From the NCBI RefSeq assembly GCF_011516935.1, contig NZ_WOTF01000009.1:1-64000 (forward strand): a DNA stretch of 64,000 nucleotides. The letters run 5' to 3'. Below are positions 37,544 to 47,969 of the stretch, in pieces; position 1 is the stretch's first letter; every line of letters begins with the position of its first letter. Both the position numbers and the translations under genes were made by a program. The notes below the pieces were generated by a model. The model was not told the DNA's origin. It did not search any database and worked only from the letters and a program-made list of their open reading frames with translations. The stretch comes from Acetobacter farinalis (GTDB lineage Bacteria > Pseudomonadota > Alphaproteobacteria > Acetobacterales > Acetobacteraceae).

Positions 37544-40442
37544 CACACCTGTTCTGGCTGATGCCGCGTCAGCAAAGACAACACGGGCCGGTATTACAAA
37601 AACGGCTGGCGTGACACATAAGGCGCGCAGCGCGAAAAAGGTTGTGCAGCAGAGGGCCGTGACGCCTTCAGTTGAGCCGATCAAAGCCACAACGACATCT
37701 TCTGCCAGAACAATCAAACAGGCTCGCAGCAGCGCCGCGGTTGCTGGTGAGGCTGAGAATGTCGTGGTCACGGGTTCGTTCCTGCGTCAGGGCCGGAATA
37801 CCAGCCCCAATCCTGTGCAGATCATCAGTGCCAGGGATATTCAGCAGACGGGTGTGACGAGTGTAGGTGACTTCCTGCAGCGTATGCCCTCCATCGGGTC
37901 TAGCGGACGCAGCAATGCGGATACGAATGGTGGGGACGGGATTTCTTGCACGGATCTGCGTAATCTGGGCAGTAATCGTGTGCTGGTGCTGATTGACGGC
38001 AAGCGTATGACCCAGAGCGGTGACAGCACGATGTCCTGCGTGGATCTGAATACGCTGCCGGTTATGGCAGTCCAGTCCGTGGAAATCCTGAAGGATGGTG
38101 GCTCTGAACTGTACGGGGCGGATGCCGTCTCTGGTGTTATCAATATCAAGCTCAGGCATAATCTGACCACAGGCGGTGTGAATCTGCGTGGTGATATCAC
38201 GCAGCGTGGCGACAACCGTACCGGTCTGATTTCAGCCTATAAAGGCTTTAATTTTGATCATGACCGCGGCAACATTACTGTTTTTGGGCAGTATGACACG
38301 CAGGGCGGTGTCATGCAGAAAGATCGTGCGTGGTCTCGTTATCCGCAGGCGAACAATCCTGCCAATCCTTCAAGCGTCATGTATGGCTCTGGTACAGCAA
38401 CCAGCGGTAAGTTCTTTGACCCGAACACTGGCGCCTCTCTGTATAACAGCGATAATCAGGGCGGCTTGATCCCCTACAGCAAGTCTAGCCGTTACAATTA
38501 CAATAAGGATTCCTCATTGCTCAATCAGACGCAGAACGCGAGTCTGATGGGTGATGCGCATTATAATTTTGACAAGCATTTTACGCTGTATTCCAATGTG
38601 CTTTACAGCCACAAAACATCCTGGACACAGATAGCACCCATGCCTGCCACGGGCAGTGTGCCGCCGTCTGACCTGCCGAGCTCTATCTTGATTCCAACGG
38701 ATTATCCCGGGAACACAAGCGGTGAAGAACTGCAGATGTACCGCCGTATGGCAGAGTTCGGCCCTCGTAAATCTGAAAGTGCGATTGACAGCCTGACAGC
38801 CAAAGTCGGTGCCAGTGGTGAAATCGCAGCGGGCTGGATGTATGATGCCTCTTTCACCTACGGTTCCACCATGGCCAGCTACCAGACGTCAGGCGTGGGG
38901 AATTATGCCAATCTGCTGCGGGAATGGGGTCTTCAGTCCGCAACAGCGGGTGATCCGGCAAGTGACCTGATCTATAATCCAAACGCCTGTGCAGGGTATG
39001 CCGGGTGTGTGCCGTCCAGCGCGCTGGCTACCCTGTCACCCAATGCGGCAAATTATGCTAATTATACCCAGCATGATCACTCCCAGTACACGATGCGTGA
39101 CACCAACATGCGGATTCATAACGATCATGTTGTGAAAATGCCGTACAAAGGCGGTGGTGACCTTGGTATCGCTCTGGGCATGGAACATCGTGGTGAGCAG
39201 ATGAGCTACCGCCCGGATGCCCTGATCCAGCAGGGTGGGTCACTGACCAACACTGTGGCTGCAACCAGCGGCGGCTTTGATGTGTCAGAAGCCTATCTGG
39301 AAGGTAATCTGACGCTGCTGCACAATGTGCCGTTTGCCAAAAACCTGTCAATTGATGGGCAGGGTCGCTATTCGACTTATAATACATTTGGTAGCACCTA
39401 TAACTGGAAAGCCGGTATCAACTGGGCTCCCACACAGGATGTCGCCTTCCGTGGTACTCTGGGCACGTCTTTCCGTCAGCCCAGCGTGTCTGAAATGTAT
39501 GGCGGCACGGTCATGAGCTACCTCGGTGCGAATGATCCGTGCGATATGACCCAGATTGGCACATATGGCGGCCGTCAGGCTGCCGTTATGGCAAACTGCA
39601 TGAAGAACAACATCAATCCGAACACATTCCAGCAATCTGGTTCCGGTCAGGTTCCCACGCTGATTGGGGGTAACCCCAAACTGCGCCCGGAAGTGGGCCG
39701 TACCTATACGTTCGGTGCGACGTTCACGCCGCATTGGGTCCGTGGTCTTTCAACCAGTGCTTCTTTCTGGCATTATCGCGTGTCTGATACCATTGGTGCG
39801 CTGTCTACGCAGTATGTGCTTGATGGGTGCTATACGGGTTCCGCGCCGGGTATGTGCCAGTATGTCAACCGTCTGGGTAACGGCCAGATCAACACGGTTT
39901 CTGCACTCAACGCCAATCTTGGTGCACTTACCACCAGCGGTGTTGACTGGGATCTGAGCTATCGCTTCCGTGTGTCTGATGCAGACTGGTTTCTGGTTGA
40001 AAATAATTTCCAGCGTCTGGTCAGCTACAAGCAGCAGCAGATTCCGGGTGGTGAGCACTACAACTACTTGGGTTCCATTACCTATCAGGCAAATGGTACG
40101 TCCAATCCGACTGTGCGTGATTATGCTTCCTTGTCATGGCATCATAACAACTTCAGCGTGACCTACATGATGCAGTATATGAGCGGGATGCACTGGAACG
40201 ACGGCTCCTACACCATCTACAAATCTGATGGGTATGGTCGTGTTAAGACACCTGCCATGGTGCTTCAGGATCTGACGTTCAACTACAACTACAAGCGCTG
40301 GAACCTTCAGTTTGAAATCCAGAATCTGGCAGACAAGCAGCCGCCGTTCCTGGTCGATACCTCCAGCAACAGCAACAGTGCCACTTACAGTGGCTGGTAT
40401 GCTGGCCGCAGCTTCCTCCTGCAGGCTGGAATGAACTTCTAA
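37464..40442 (+). CDS. TonB-dependent outer-membrane receptor 2
   Basis: A 992-residue receptor with nearly the same signal peptide as receptor 1 (MSHTDRGKKRLPLSF...), an Ala/Lys-rich linker, plug (ENVVVTGSFLRQ, VGDFLQRMPSIGSSG, SNRVLVLIDGKR, ELYGADAVSGVINIKL) and a beta-barrel ending in a terminal Phe (FLLQAGMNF). Several Cys pairs in the plug and loops (CTDLRN/CVDLN; CAGYAGC) may be disulfides. Codon use is closer to the chromosome than that of receptor 1. The two bodies share only general family features, so they probably import different ligands under common control. Confidence 0.93.
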   Translation: MSHTDRGKKRLPLSFTLLYALPVFAAATPVLADAASAKTTRAGITKTAGVTHKARSAKKVVQQRAVTPSVEPIKATTTSSARTIKQARSSAAVAGEAENVVVTGSFLRQGRNTSPNPVQIISARDIQQTGVTSVGDFLQRMPSIGSSGRSNADTNGGDGISCTDLRNLGSNRVLVLIDGKRMTQSGDSTMSCVDLNTLPVMAVQSVEILKDGGSELYGADAVSGVINIKLRHNLTTGGVNLRGDITQRGDNRTGLISAYKGFNFDHDRGNITVFGQYDTQGGVMQKDRAWSRYPQANNPANPSSVMYGSGTATSGKFFDPNTGASLYNSDNQGGLIPYSKSSRYNYNKDSSLLNQTQNASLMGDAHYNFDKHFTLYSNVLYSHKTSWTQIAPMPATGSVPPSDLPSSILIPTDYPGNTSGEELQMYRRMAEFGPRKSESAIDSLTAKVGASGEIAAGWMYDASFTYGSTMASYQTSGVGNYANLLREWGLQSATAGDPASDLIYNPNACAGYAGCVPSSALATLSPNAANYANYTQHDHSQYTMRDTNMRIHNDHVVKMPYKGGGDLGIALGMEHRGEQMSYRPDALIQQGGSLTNTVAATSGGFDVSEAYLEGNLTLLHNVPFAKNLSIDGQGRYSTYNTFGSTYNWKAGINWAPTQDVAFRGTLGTSFRQPSVSEMYGGTVMSYLGANDPCDMTQIGTYGGRQAAVMANCMKNNINPNTFQQSGSGQVPTLIGGNPKLRPEVGRTYTFGATFTPHWVRGLSTSASFWHYRVSDTIGALSTQYVLDGCYTGSAPGMCQYVNRLGNGQINTVSALNANLGALTTSGVDWDLSYRFRVSDADWFLVENNFQRLVSYKQQQIPGGEHYNYLGSITYQANGTSNPTVRDYASLSWHHNNFSVTYMMQYMSGMHWNDGSYTIYKSDGYGRVKTPAMVLQDLTFNYNYKRWNLQFEIQNLADKQPPFLVDTSSNSNSATYSGWYAGRSFLLQAGMNF

Positions 40443-40471
40443 GTTTCAGGTTTTTTTCTGAGTTGATTTGA

Positions 40472-40504
40472 GAAAACCCCTTCTTTTTTGAAGGGGTTTC
40501 TTTG
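40472..40504 (+). terminator. Rho-independent terminator after TonB receptor 2
   Basis: AAACCCCTTC (40474-40483) pairs with GAAGGGGTTT (40490-40499) around a T6 loop, followed by CTTTG. Confidence 0.8.
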
Positions 40505-40606
40505 TGCCTATCTGATGTGTGGCAAGGCGCGCTCTGAAGCTTTGTGAACCGGACTGGGAGCTTTAAGCCGGCATTGTGACATGCTGAGGGGGTGCGGGTA
40601 TGGTTT

Positions 40607-41047
40607 TCATAACCCCAGCAAAGTCAGTTCCTTTTGCAAAAGTGGGGGTAGCTCAGAAAGACCGGAACCGGAAAGATCCAGCGGCGCATCACTGCCTTTC
40701 AGGTAGCGCCATCCCTGAAAGGGGCGCATGGCGCGGGGTTCAACCCGGATAATTTCGGGGGAGAGCAGGATAAGCGTGCCCTGTGTGCCATCTGCTCGGG
40801 TTTCGGTTTGCAGGTCCAGCACAGTCTGGCGGCACTGAATAAGACCGCTGATGACGCGGTATAAAGAGCCACCCTTCAGGATTTCCTCGCTCTGGCGGGG
40901 AAAAGTCCGGGTGTGCACAACCGGCAGCCGGACTTTGTGGTCAGGGTGCGGGCGTGTGTTGTGCGGGTCTTTCTGCCGGGCCGCCAGCTCTTCAACCGAA
41001 CTGACACCGACAACCAGTTTGATGAGGTTGAGAGCAGAAGGTGACAT
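40607..41047 (-). CDS. DUF1489 family protein
   Basis: A 146-residue cytoplasmic protein matching the alphaproteobacterial DUF1489 pattern: LNLIKLVVGVSSVEEL at the start, HTRTFPRQSEEILKGGSLYRVISGLIQCRQ in the middle and WRYLKGSDAP near the end. Function is unknown in the family. It appears to be a single gene. Confidence 0.8.
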   Translation of the reverse strand: MSPSALNLIKLVVGVSSVEELAARQKDPHNTRPHPDHKVRLPVVHTRTFPRQSEEILKGGSLYRVISGLIQCRQTVLDLQTETRADGTQGTLILLSPEIIRVEPRAMRPFQGWRYLKGSDAPLDLSGSGLSELPPLLQKELTLLGL

Positions 41048-41161
41048 TGTGACCCCTTATGGTTTGAAGCCGGATTGAATGGACTGACGCTGGAAAATTT
41101 CAGGAAGTGAATGAATGGATCCAGCAGTCTTGATGGCGGGCAGAGAAGGAAGACTGTTCAC

Positions 41162-41407
41162 ATGAAGGCATTCAAGACCATTCTGCTAGTTTCTATGCCT
41201 CTTGCCGACTTGCTGATCTCTTGTACAGGAACGTCCCCAAAAGCGCAGGCAACTGTTTCTCGTACGTCCGGTCATGATGTCTCATCGTATCTGCAGGATG
41301 TCACGCAAACGCACCATCATCTGATAGTTACGTATCCAAACGGTCAGAAATGCCTCGTGATTATGGGTACGCCTGTGGAGTGCTGGAGCGGAACACTGCA
41401 ACCCTGA
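41162..41407 (+). CDS. Small putative lipoprotein
   Basis: An 81-residue protein. MKAFKTILLVSMPLADLL is followed by a lipobox-like LISC, then a short mature part of about 60 residues with YPNGQKCLVIMGTPVECW. The paired Cys in the mature part could form a disulfide. ATG 41162 is used because it begins the signal peptide; AGAAGG lies about 12 nt upstream. Function unknown. Confidence 0.6.
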   Translation: MKAFKTILLVSMPLADLLISCTGTSPKAQATVSRTSGHDVSSYLQDVTQTHHHLIVTYPNGQKCLVIMGTPVECWSGTLQP

Positions 41408-41476
41408 GCGGCTTACAGGTCTCCACGTTGGAAAGGGAACGCTCTTCAGGACTGGCCGCCTGAAGAGCAATCCGTT

Positions 41477-42589
41477 TTACAATCCCTGTGCCTGCTTAAC
41501 GAAATTTTCCAGAAACTTTGTGGTGTCGATTTTCTGCACCAGGGTGACTTCCCGCACACCCATGCCAACAGGGACCAGGTCCTTGGGCCAGACATGGGCG
41601 TGGCCGTAGCTGAAGCCTTTAGTGGTTTCCACATCCATATAAGCTTTGACAGACTGCTGCACCAGTGACGGGTCAGCCGCAATGGCGGCGGCCATTTCAT
41701 CCCACAGGGGCAATGGTGCCATATACTGGCTCATATAGCGGGTGACAGGCGTCGCCTTGTTGGCAATGCGTGCCATGTAGGGCTTGGTCATCATGATGTC
41801 ATTGGAGAGATTGCCCACAACGGTAATGGCGGGCCACGGGGCTGTCAGCGTGATATGGGCGGCTTCAGGATCAAAAATCATGTTGAAGTCAGAGGCAAAA
41901 TCCGCATTGCCGATGATGGACATCATGTTGGTGTCAATCAGACCACCCATGAAAACAAGCTGTTTGGCCGTGGCGGCAAAGGTGGGGTCCAGGCGGATGG
42001 CCAGTGCCAGATTGGTCATAGGCCCAGCTTCAAAAATGGTAACCTGATGCGGGTGCGCATGCACCATGCGGATCAGGAACAGGGCGGCTGGTTCCGCAAT
42101 GGCCGGTGTTTTGGGCGTGCCTTCCGCAAGTTTTGGCAGCGGTGGCTGGGTGGAGGGCACATTGGCCATGGAGCCCAGCCCACCCCATGCGCCTTTCCAC
42201 GGAATGGTGCCGTATTGCTGCTCATGCAGGCGCATGAGAGCAACGGAGTTGATCAGTGGATAGACAGCGCCATCCGCCACCGGGATATCCTCCCGATGGG
42301 CGATTTCGAGAAAGCGGCGCAGGTGGGCGGATTCAGCATTTTCCCAGTCATCGCCAGTGCTGACGGTAAAGCCCAGCACCTTGATGTGCGGGTTGGCCAG
42401 AAGCGGGATGGTGGACTGGATATCCGAACCGCCGGGCCCAAGAAAATCGTTGTCTTCAATCACCAGTTCCGGTGTCTCGGCTTTGTCCTGTGCCCGCACC
42501 GGGGGCGTGGCGCACAGCACGGCCAGTGTTGCGGCAAGGGCGGTGGTCAGCCGCAGGAAAGGACGGCGGGGCAGGGAGCGCGGGCGCAT
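41477..42589 (-). CDS. Secreted nucleoside hydrolase-like protein
   Basis: A 370-residue protein. A signal peptide ends at PVRA-QD, so it works in the periplasm or outside. The fold follows inosine-uridine nucleoside hydrolases: LVIEDNDFLGPGGSD at the calcium site, IFEAGPMTNLALAI, LVFMGG and NADFASDFNMIFDPEAA, the last being the typical ribose-binding segment. The usual DxDPGxDD is replaced by DNDFLGPGGSD. It would split nucleosides or a related N-ribosyl compound into base and ribose. ATG 42589 opens the signal peptide; the longer frame to 42655 is not used. Confidence 0.85.
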   Translation of the reverse strand: MRPRSLPRRPFLRLTTALAATLAVLCATPPVRAQDKAETPELVIEDNDFLGPGGSDIQSTIPLLANPHIKVLGFTVSTGDDWENAESAHLRRFLEIAHREDIPVADGAVYPLINSVALMRLHEQQYGTIPWKGAWGGLGSMANVPSTQPPLPKLAEGTPKTPAIAEPAALFLIRMVHAHPHQVTIFEAGPMTNLALAIRLDPTFAATAKQLVFMGGLIDTNMMSIIGNADFASDFNMIFDPEAAHITLTAPWPAITVVGNLSNDIMMTKPYMARIANKATPVTRYMSQYMAPLPLWDEMAAAIAADPSLVQQSVKAYMDVETTKGFSYGHAHVWPKDLVPVGMGVREVTLVQKIDTTKFLENFVKQAQGL

Positions 42590-42730
42590 GAAAAACCTCG
42601 GCTGGCAGAGAGGATGAAACAGAAGCCCCAAGCCTATACGAACAGGCAGCCCCACGCCTAGAGGCAGTTCAGCAGTCTGGTTGCCGCGCGCTATGGCGTG
42701 GCGTTTTGAGCGCTTTGTGTCGGGGGGAGT

Positions 42731-43888
42731 TTACAGCACCAGTGCGCCCAGCAGGGCTTCCAGCCGCAGGCGGCCTTCCGGGGTGGTGCGCAGGGTTTGA
42801 GCACTTTGCTCCAGATACCCTTCTTCAAGGGCGGCGTTCAGAATCACGGGGTCCAGTGCCTCGTGCAGCTCTAGGCCGGTGCGGGCGGTAAAGCGGGAGG
42901 TGTTCACGCCTTCTGTCACGCGTAGGCCCATCAGCAGCATTTCCCGTGCACGGTCGGTCGGGTCCAGCGCCTCCTGTGATGTCTGGCCTGTGCCGGTGCG
43001 TTCCACCAGATCCGCCCACGGTTCCGGTGCGCGATGGCGGCGGGTGGCAAACAGGTTTTCGCCCTGAGTGATGCGCCCATGCGCGCCGGGGCCAAGGCCC
43101 AGATAATCGCCGTAGCGCCAGTAGGTCAGGTTATGGCGGCTTTCGCTGCCGGGGCGGGCGTAGTTGGAGACTTCATAATCTGCCAGCCCGTGCCGCGCCG
43201 TAACAGTGGCGGTTTCCTGATACAGTGTGGCCGCGGCATCTTCATCCGGCAGGGTGAAGGCACCGGTGCGGTAAAGGGCTTCAAATTTCGTGCCGGGTTC
43301 GATGGTAAGCTGATAGAGCGAGACATGGTCCGCCACCAGACTCAGCGCGGTATCCAGCTCCGCCTGCCAGTCTGCCAGTGTCTGGCCGGGGCGGGCGTAA
43401 ATCAGGTCAAACGTGATACGGGGAAACAGGGCGCGGGCGGTTTCCAGAGCCGCCAGCGCCTGCCGTGCCGAATGTTCGCGCCCCAGAAAAGCCAGTGCGG
43501 CATCATCCAGCGCCTGAATACCCAGAGAAACCCGGTTCACACCCGCCTGCCGGAAGGCGCTCAGGCGGCCAGCCTCTACGCTGGTGGGGTTGGCTTCCAG
43601 CGTGATTTCAAGGTCCGGTAATGGCTCGAACAGGGTTGTGGCATCCGCAATCAGGGCGGCCACACTTTCAGGAGCCATGAGGGAAGGGGTGCCGCCCCCG
43701 AAGAAGATGGACCCCAGCTTCCGGCGGCCCAGCCGTGCGGCATCGTGCGCCAGTTCCGTGCGCAGGGCGGCGGCAAAGCGGGCTTCAGGCATCCGTTCCC
43801 GTACATGCGAATTGAAATCACAGTACGGGCATTTGGCCAGACAGAACGGCCAGTGGATGTAGAGCGCGAGAGGCTCGGTTTCGCGCAC
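42731..43888 (-). CDS. hemW: HemW-type radical SAM protein
   Basis: A 385-residue protein with the HemW signature YIHWPFCLAKCPYCDFNSH (cluster CxxxCxxC), FGGGTPS, and LGIQALDD, plus the C-terminal HemW domain. The Cys after CDF that marks oxygen-independent coproporphyrinogen oxidase HemN is absent, so the heme chaperone role is preferred over an oxidase. It starts at GTG, 5 nt downstream of the kup stop, so it is probably cotranscribed. Confidence 0.9.
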   Translation of the reverse strand: MRETEPLALYIHWPFCLAKCPYCDFNSHVRERMPEARFAAALRTELAHDAARLGRRKLGSIFFGGGTPSLMAPESVAALIADATTLFEPLPDLEITLEANPTSVEAGRLSAFRQAGVNRVSLGIQALDDAALAFLGREHSARQALAALETARALFPRITFDLIYARPGQTLADWQAELDTALSLVADHVSLYQLTIEPGTKFEALYRTGAFTLPDEDAAATLYQETATVTARHGLADYEVSNYARPGSESRHNLTYWRYGDYLGLGPGAHGRITQGENLFATRRHRAPEPWADLVERTGTGQTSQEALDPTDRAREMLLMGLRVTEGVNTSRFTARTGLELHEALDPVILNAALEEGYLEQSAQTLRTTPEGRLRLEALLGALVL

Positions 43889-43893
43889 GTCGG

Positions 43894-45891
43894 TCAGATA
43901 GCCACCTTCACGCCAAGCTGCACCACGCGGTCTGGCGGAATGCGGAAGAATTCCATGCTGGAGGTAGAGTTCCGGGCCATGAACAGGAACAGGGACATCC
44001 GCCAGTGCGAGATGCGCGGCACGGAAGAGCGGGTGATGAGCTCACGGGATGTGAAGTAGGAGGCCTGAAGGGAGTCAAAATCCACCCCGTTGGATTTCAG
44101 GTCTTCCAGTGCGCGGGGGATATTGGGCATTTCCATAAAGCCGTACCGCAGGATGACACGGTAGATATTGGGGGCCAGTTCTTCCACAGCCACACGGTGG
44201 CCGCGGTCAGCTTCCGGCTGGTCAAGGTTCTGCACGGTTACAAACAGGATGTGGTCATGCAGGATCTTGTTGTGGCGGAGGTTATGCAGCAGGCAGGGCG
44301 GCACGAAGTCCGGTGTGCCTGTCATGAACACAGCCATGCCCGGTACGCGGATGATGCGGGACTGCGGCAGGCGGGCGATGAAAGACCCCATCGGCAGGCT
44401 GTCCTGCCGCTGGCGGGCCAGAATCAGGCCACGACCCTTCTTCCATGTTGTCATCATCAGGGTCAGCACGCAGCCCAACAGGACCGGCACCCAGCCGCCA
44501 TCCGGAATTTTCAGGGCGTTGGCTGCAAAGAAGATGGCATCCAGCGCCAGAAAGCTTCCGAACACGAGGCCCACATGCCACGCAGACCAGTGGAAGTGCT
44601 TGCGGAACACCACAATGGCCAGAATGGAGGTGCAGATGAATGTGCCTGTTACCGCAATGCCGTAGGCGGAGGCCAAGGCATCGGAACTGCGGAAAGCGAC
44701 CACCAGCAGCACGGCTCCCACGGCCAGAAAACGGTTGAAGTCGGGCAGGTAGATCTGCCCTTCCTCTTCCGCATTGGTGTGGGTAATGCGCAGGCGCGGC
44801 ATGTAGCCAAGCTGGATGAGCTGGCGGCAGATGGAGAAACCGCCTGAAATTCCGGCCTGGCTGGCAATCACGGTGGCCATGGTGGAGAGGATCACCATCG
44901 GCCCCTGCATCCAGTGTGGGCACATCAGGAAGAACGGGTTTGCAAGAGCTTTCGGGTCCGCAATGACCAGAGCGGCCTGCCCGAAATAGTTCAGCACCAG
45001 CATGGGCAGCACAAAGAACAGCCACGCGTAGCAAATGGGCGCGCGGCCGAAATGCCCCATATCCGCATACAGCGCCTCTGCCCCGGTCACACACAGCACC
45101 ACGGAGCCAAGGGCCAGAAAGGAAAGCTTGCCGTGGTAGAACACGAATTCCAGCGCATAGGTGGGGGAAAGCGCCATCAGGATTGCGGGGTGATGCAGGA
45201 TTTGCAGAACACCCAGCGCGCCCAGCGTGCCGAACCAGAGCAGCATGACCGGGCCGAAAATGGACCCGACCCTGCCGGTGCCGATCCATTGCACGCTGAA
45301 CAGGCTGATAATGACGAGAATGGCGACGGGAATCACGAAATCATGCGCGGCGGGGATGCTGACTTCCACCCCTTCGATGGCGGAGAGCACGGAGATGGCC
45401 GGAGTAATGATGCCATCACCAAAGAACAGGCAGGCCCCGACAATGCCGACCAGGCCCAGCATCCATCGGGCTTTTGGGGTGGTGGCCATACGCTGGGCGA
45501 GGGACATGATGGCGAGAATGCCGCCCTCACCATTATGGTCGGCCCGCATGATCAGCAGGACATATTTGACCGTGACGGTGAGGATGAGAGTCCAGAAAAT
45601 AAGGCTGGCGACCCCCATGATTTCCCACGCCGCCACGCTGTGGTGCCCGGAAATAACCTCCACCGTGGAGCGGAACGCATAAAGCGGGCTGGTCCCGATA
45701 TCCCCATACACGACACCCAGCACGCCCAGCAGCGCCGCAAAACCGACAGGAGCGGCTGCGTGTTGTGGCTGGTCAGCATCAAATTCCGCAAACTGCATCT
45801 TTTCGGTTTGAGGAGGGGCCGTATGTGCTGCGGTAGGGGGGATGGTGCCAGACTGCGGGTCTGCTCCGGAAATATTGAGGGGGTCTGTCAT
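43894..45891 (-). CDS. kup: Kup-type low-affinity potassium transporter
   Basis: A 665-residue membrane protein with 12 predicted helices. Helix 1 carries [19 protein letters not shown], the Kup signature, followed by [18 protein letters not shown] and [20 protein letters not shown]-terminal cytoplasmic domain of about 180 residues completes the protein. It imports K+ with H+. It precedes hemW with a 5-nt gap. Confidence 0.94.
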   Translation of the reverse strand: MTDPLNISGADPQSGTIPPTAAHTAPPQTEKMQFAEFDADQPQHAAAPVGFAALLGVLGVVYGDIGTSPLYAFRSTVEVISGHHSVAAWEIMGVASLIFWTLILTVTVKYVLLIMRADHNGEGGILAIMSLAQRMATTPKARWMLGLVGIVGACLFFGDGIITPAISVLSAIEGVEVSIPAAHDFVIPVAILVIISLFSVQWIGTGRVGSIFGPVMLLWFGTLGALGVLQILHHPAILMALSPTYALEFVFYHGKLSFLALGSVVLCVTGAEALYADMGHFGRAPICYAWLFFVLPMLVLNYFGQAALVIADPKALANPFFLMCPHWMQGPMVILSTMATVIASQAGISGGFSICRQLIQLGYMPRLRITHTNAEEEGQIYLPDFNRFLAVGAVLLVVAFRSSDALASAYGIAVTGTFICTSILAIVVFRKHFHWSAWHVGLVFGSFLALDAIFFAANALKIPDGGWVPVLLGCVLTLMMTTWKKGRGLILARQRQDSLPMGSFIARLPQSRIIRVPGMAVFMTGTPDFVPPCLLHNLRHNKILHDHILFVTVQNLDQPEADRGHRVAVEELAPNIYRVILRYGFMEMPNIPRALEDLKSNGVDFDSLQASYFTSRELITRSSVPRISHWRMSLFLFMARNSTSSMEFFRIPPDRVVQLGVKVAI

Positions 45892-45986
45892 GTCAGTTCT
45901 GGCTCCACGTCGCTCGTGGGAAAACGGGTCCCGGCGTCTGCATAGGGTCTGAAGCAGGGGAAAGGCAAGTCATCAGGCATCAGCCA

Positions 45987-46670
45987 TCACGCCAGTGCAG
46001 GCCGGGGGCCAAAAATGGCTGTGCCCACGCGCACCAGTGTGGCCCCTTCGGCAATGGCCACAGGATAATCGGCGGACATGCCCATGGAGAGCACCGGCAG
46101 CCCGTGTGTTTCCGCCATGCTGCGCAGCAGCCGGAAATGCGGTGTGGGGTCCTCTGCCGCCGGGGGGATGCACATCAGCCCGCGCAGACTGCCGCCAAAC
46201 CGCTGGCGGCAGAGGCGGATAAAGCTGTCGGCCTCTTCCTTGGGGACACCGAATTTCTGGGGCTCATCCCCCGTGTTCACCTCAATCAGAAGGTCCGGCA
46301 TCCGCCCGAGGCTTTCTGCCGCGTGGGCGAGCGCATCGGCCAGGGCAGGGCGGTCCAGACTTTCAATCATGTCCGCGATGCGTACGGCGTCTTTTGCCTT
46401 GTTTGTCTGCAAGCCGCCTATCAGATGCAGGCGCAGGTCCGGGTTCTGTGCCCGCAGGGGCGGGAATTTGGCGGCGGCTTCCTGAACGCGGTTTTCGCCG
46501 AACACGGTCTGGCCCGCGGCTATGGCCTCCTGCACGCTGCTGGCGGGATGAAACTTGGAGACAGCAACCAGCGTGACGGACGCAGGGTCCCGCCCGGCGG
46601 CGCGTGCCGCACTGTCCATACGGGTTCGGACATCAGCAAGCCTGTCCGCCAGAGAAAGAGATGGGGCCAT
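45987..46670 (-). CDS. YggS family pyridoxal phosphate homeostasis protein
   Basis: A 227-residue, single-domain PLP-binding TIM barrel. Lys of LVAVSKFHPASSVQEA binds PLP; IGGLQTNKAK, VNTGDEPQKFG, GLMCIPP and LSMGMSADYPVAI follow in the family order. It buffers free PLP in the cytoplasm. Confidence 0.93.
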   Translation of the reverse strand: MAPSLSLADRLADVRTRMDSAARAAGRDPASVTLVAVSKFHPASSVQEAIAAGQTVFGENRVQEAAAKFPPLRAQNPDLRLHLIGGLQTNKAKDAVRIADMIESLDRPALADALAHAAESLGRMPDLLIEVNTGDEPQKFGVPKEEADSFIRLCRQRFGGSLRGLMCIPPAAEDPTPHFRLLRSMAETHGLPVLSMGMSADYPVAIAEGATLVRVGTAIFGPRPALA

Positions 46671-46840
46671 AAAGAACGGAGCTTTTCAAACAGGGTGCGA
46701 GATTGAAACATCCCCCTCCGGACTCCGTAAAGGCCGGGCAGGCGGCAACACATCTGTTCTTTTAGCGAAAAAGGATCCCTCAGGGGAATGGGGATGTGGG
46801 CATGGCACCCTCCCCCCATCAGCCGCGGGGTGAAAAGGCC

Positions 46841-47872
46841 TCAGGCTTTTGCGTCGGGCACCAGAATAATCCGGCCCAGATGCGTGCCATCTTCCATCAT
46901 CCGGTGGGCCTGCGCGGCGGCGGAGAAGGGCAGGATGGCATCAATCAGCGGACTGATGGCACCGCTGGAAAGCAGGGGCCAGACCTGCTCATACAGTTGG
47001 CGGGCGATGAGCGCCTTGGCGGCGCTGTCCTGCGGGCGGAGGGTGCTGCCTGTCACCACCAGCCGGCGTGTCATAATGCGTGCCAGATCGGCCTGCTCTG
47101 CCTTGGCGCCGCCCTGGAGGGCAATAATCACCAGCCGCCCGCCCACGCTCAGGCTTTTGAGGTTGCGGTCAAAATACGCGCCGCCAATCATATCCAGAAT
47201 AAGGTTTACGCCGGTGTTGTCCGTCAGTTCACGCAGGCGGGTGGCGAAATCCTCTTCCCGGTAATTGATGGCAATGGCCCCAAGCTTTTCACAGAGCGCG
47301 CATTTCTCAGCACTCCCCGCCGTGACATACGGAATGCCACCAAACGCGCGTACAAGCTGGATGGCGGTGATGCCGATCCCGCTGCTCCCCCCGTGGATGA
47401 GCACCCGCTCTCCAGCAGCCACCGGCTTGGGCATGAAGAGGTTGGACCAGACAGTAAAAAATGTTTCCGGCAGGGCGGCGGCCTGCACGGCATCAAACCC
47501 TTCCGGCCATGGCAGGCACTGCCCGGCGGGAGCAAGACAATACTCCGCATAGCCACCGCCGTTGGTCAGTGCGCAAACCCTGCTGCCGGGTTCTGGCATG
47601 CGGACGCCCTCAAGCGGAGCCCCACAGGCCACAACCTCTCCGGCAATTTCCAGCCCAAGGCGCGGGTTGGCTCCTGGCGGGGGCGGGTAAAGCCCGGCGC
47701 GCTGCATCAGGTCCGGCCGGTTTACGCCCGCCGCCAGCACGCGCACCAGCACTTCTCCTCGCCCCGGTTGCGGGATGGGCAGGCTCTCACAGTGCAGCAC
47801 ATCCGGGCTACCCGGTTCTGTAAAGCAGAGGGCCGTCATGCTGCCGGAGGTGGGAGAGAGGGAAGCTGTCAT
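46841..47872 (-). CDS. NAD(P)H quinone oxidoreductase (PIG3-like, MDR family)
   Basis: A medium-chain dehydrogenase/reductase without zinc ligands. It has GVNRPDLMQRAGLYPPPPG, the dinucleotide-binding IHGGSSGIGITAIQL, and AVGS-type GSAEKCALCEKLGA. ATG 47872 (GAGG 6 nt upstream) is preferred to GTG 47884. It belongs to the PIG3/QOR branch that reduces quinones with NADPH. Confidence 0.9.
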   Translation of the reverse strand: MTASLSPTSGSMTALCFTEPGSPDVLHCESLPIPQPGRGEVLVRVLAAGVNRPDLMQRAGLYPPPPGANPRLGLEIAGEVVACGAPLEGVRMPEPGSRVCALTNGGGYAEYCLAPAGQCLPWPEGFDAVQAAALPETFFTVWSNLFMPKPVAAGERVLIHGGSSGIGITAIQLVRAFGGIPYVTAGSAEKCALCEKLGAIAINYREEDFATRLRELTDNTGVNLILDMIGGAYFDRNLKSLSVGGRLVIIALQGGAKAEQADLARIMTRRLVVTGSTLRPQDSAAKALIARQLYEQVWPLLSSGAISPLIDAILPFSAAAQAHRMMEDGTHLGRIILVPDAKA

Positions 47873-47969
47873 GATGCGCCTCACGCAGGGAAAACCTTAA
47901 AGGCGCATGAAACCCCATTCCGCGCGTGGGTAAAAGAGGGTGCGGCTTCACGTCTGGGATAGGCGGCGG

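Noticed and set aside
33165-40442. TonB receptors as FecA-type transducers with a sigma/anti-sigma pair
   Set aside because: Neither has an N-terminal STN domain, and no FecI/FecR genes are adjacent.
42731-43888. Oxygen-independent coproporphyrinogen oxidase (HemN)
   Set aside because: Length and the sequence after CPYCDF fit HemW; the HemN-specific Cys is missing.
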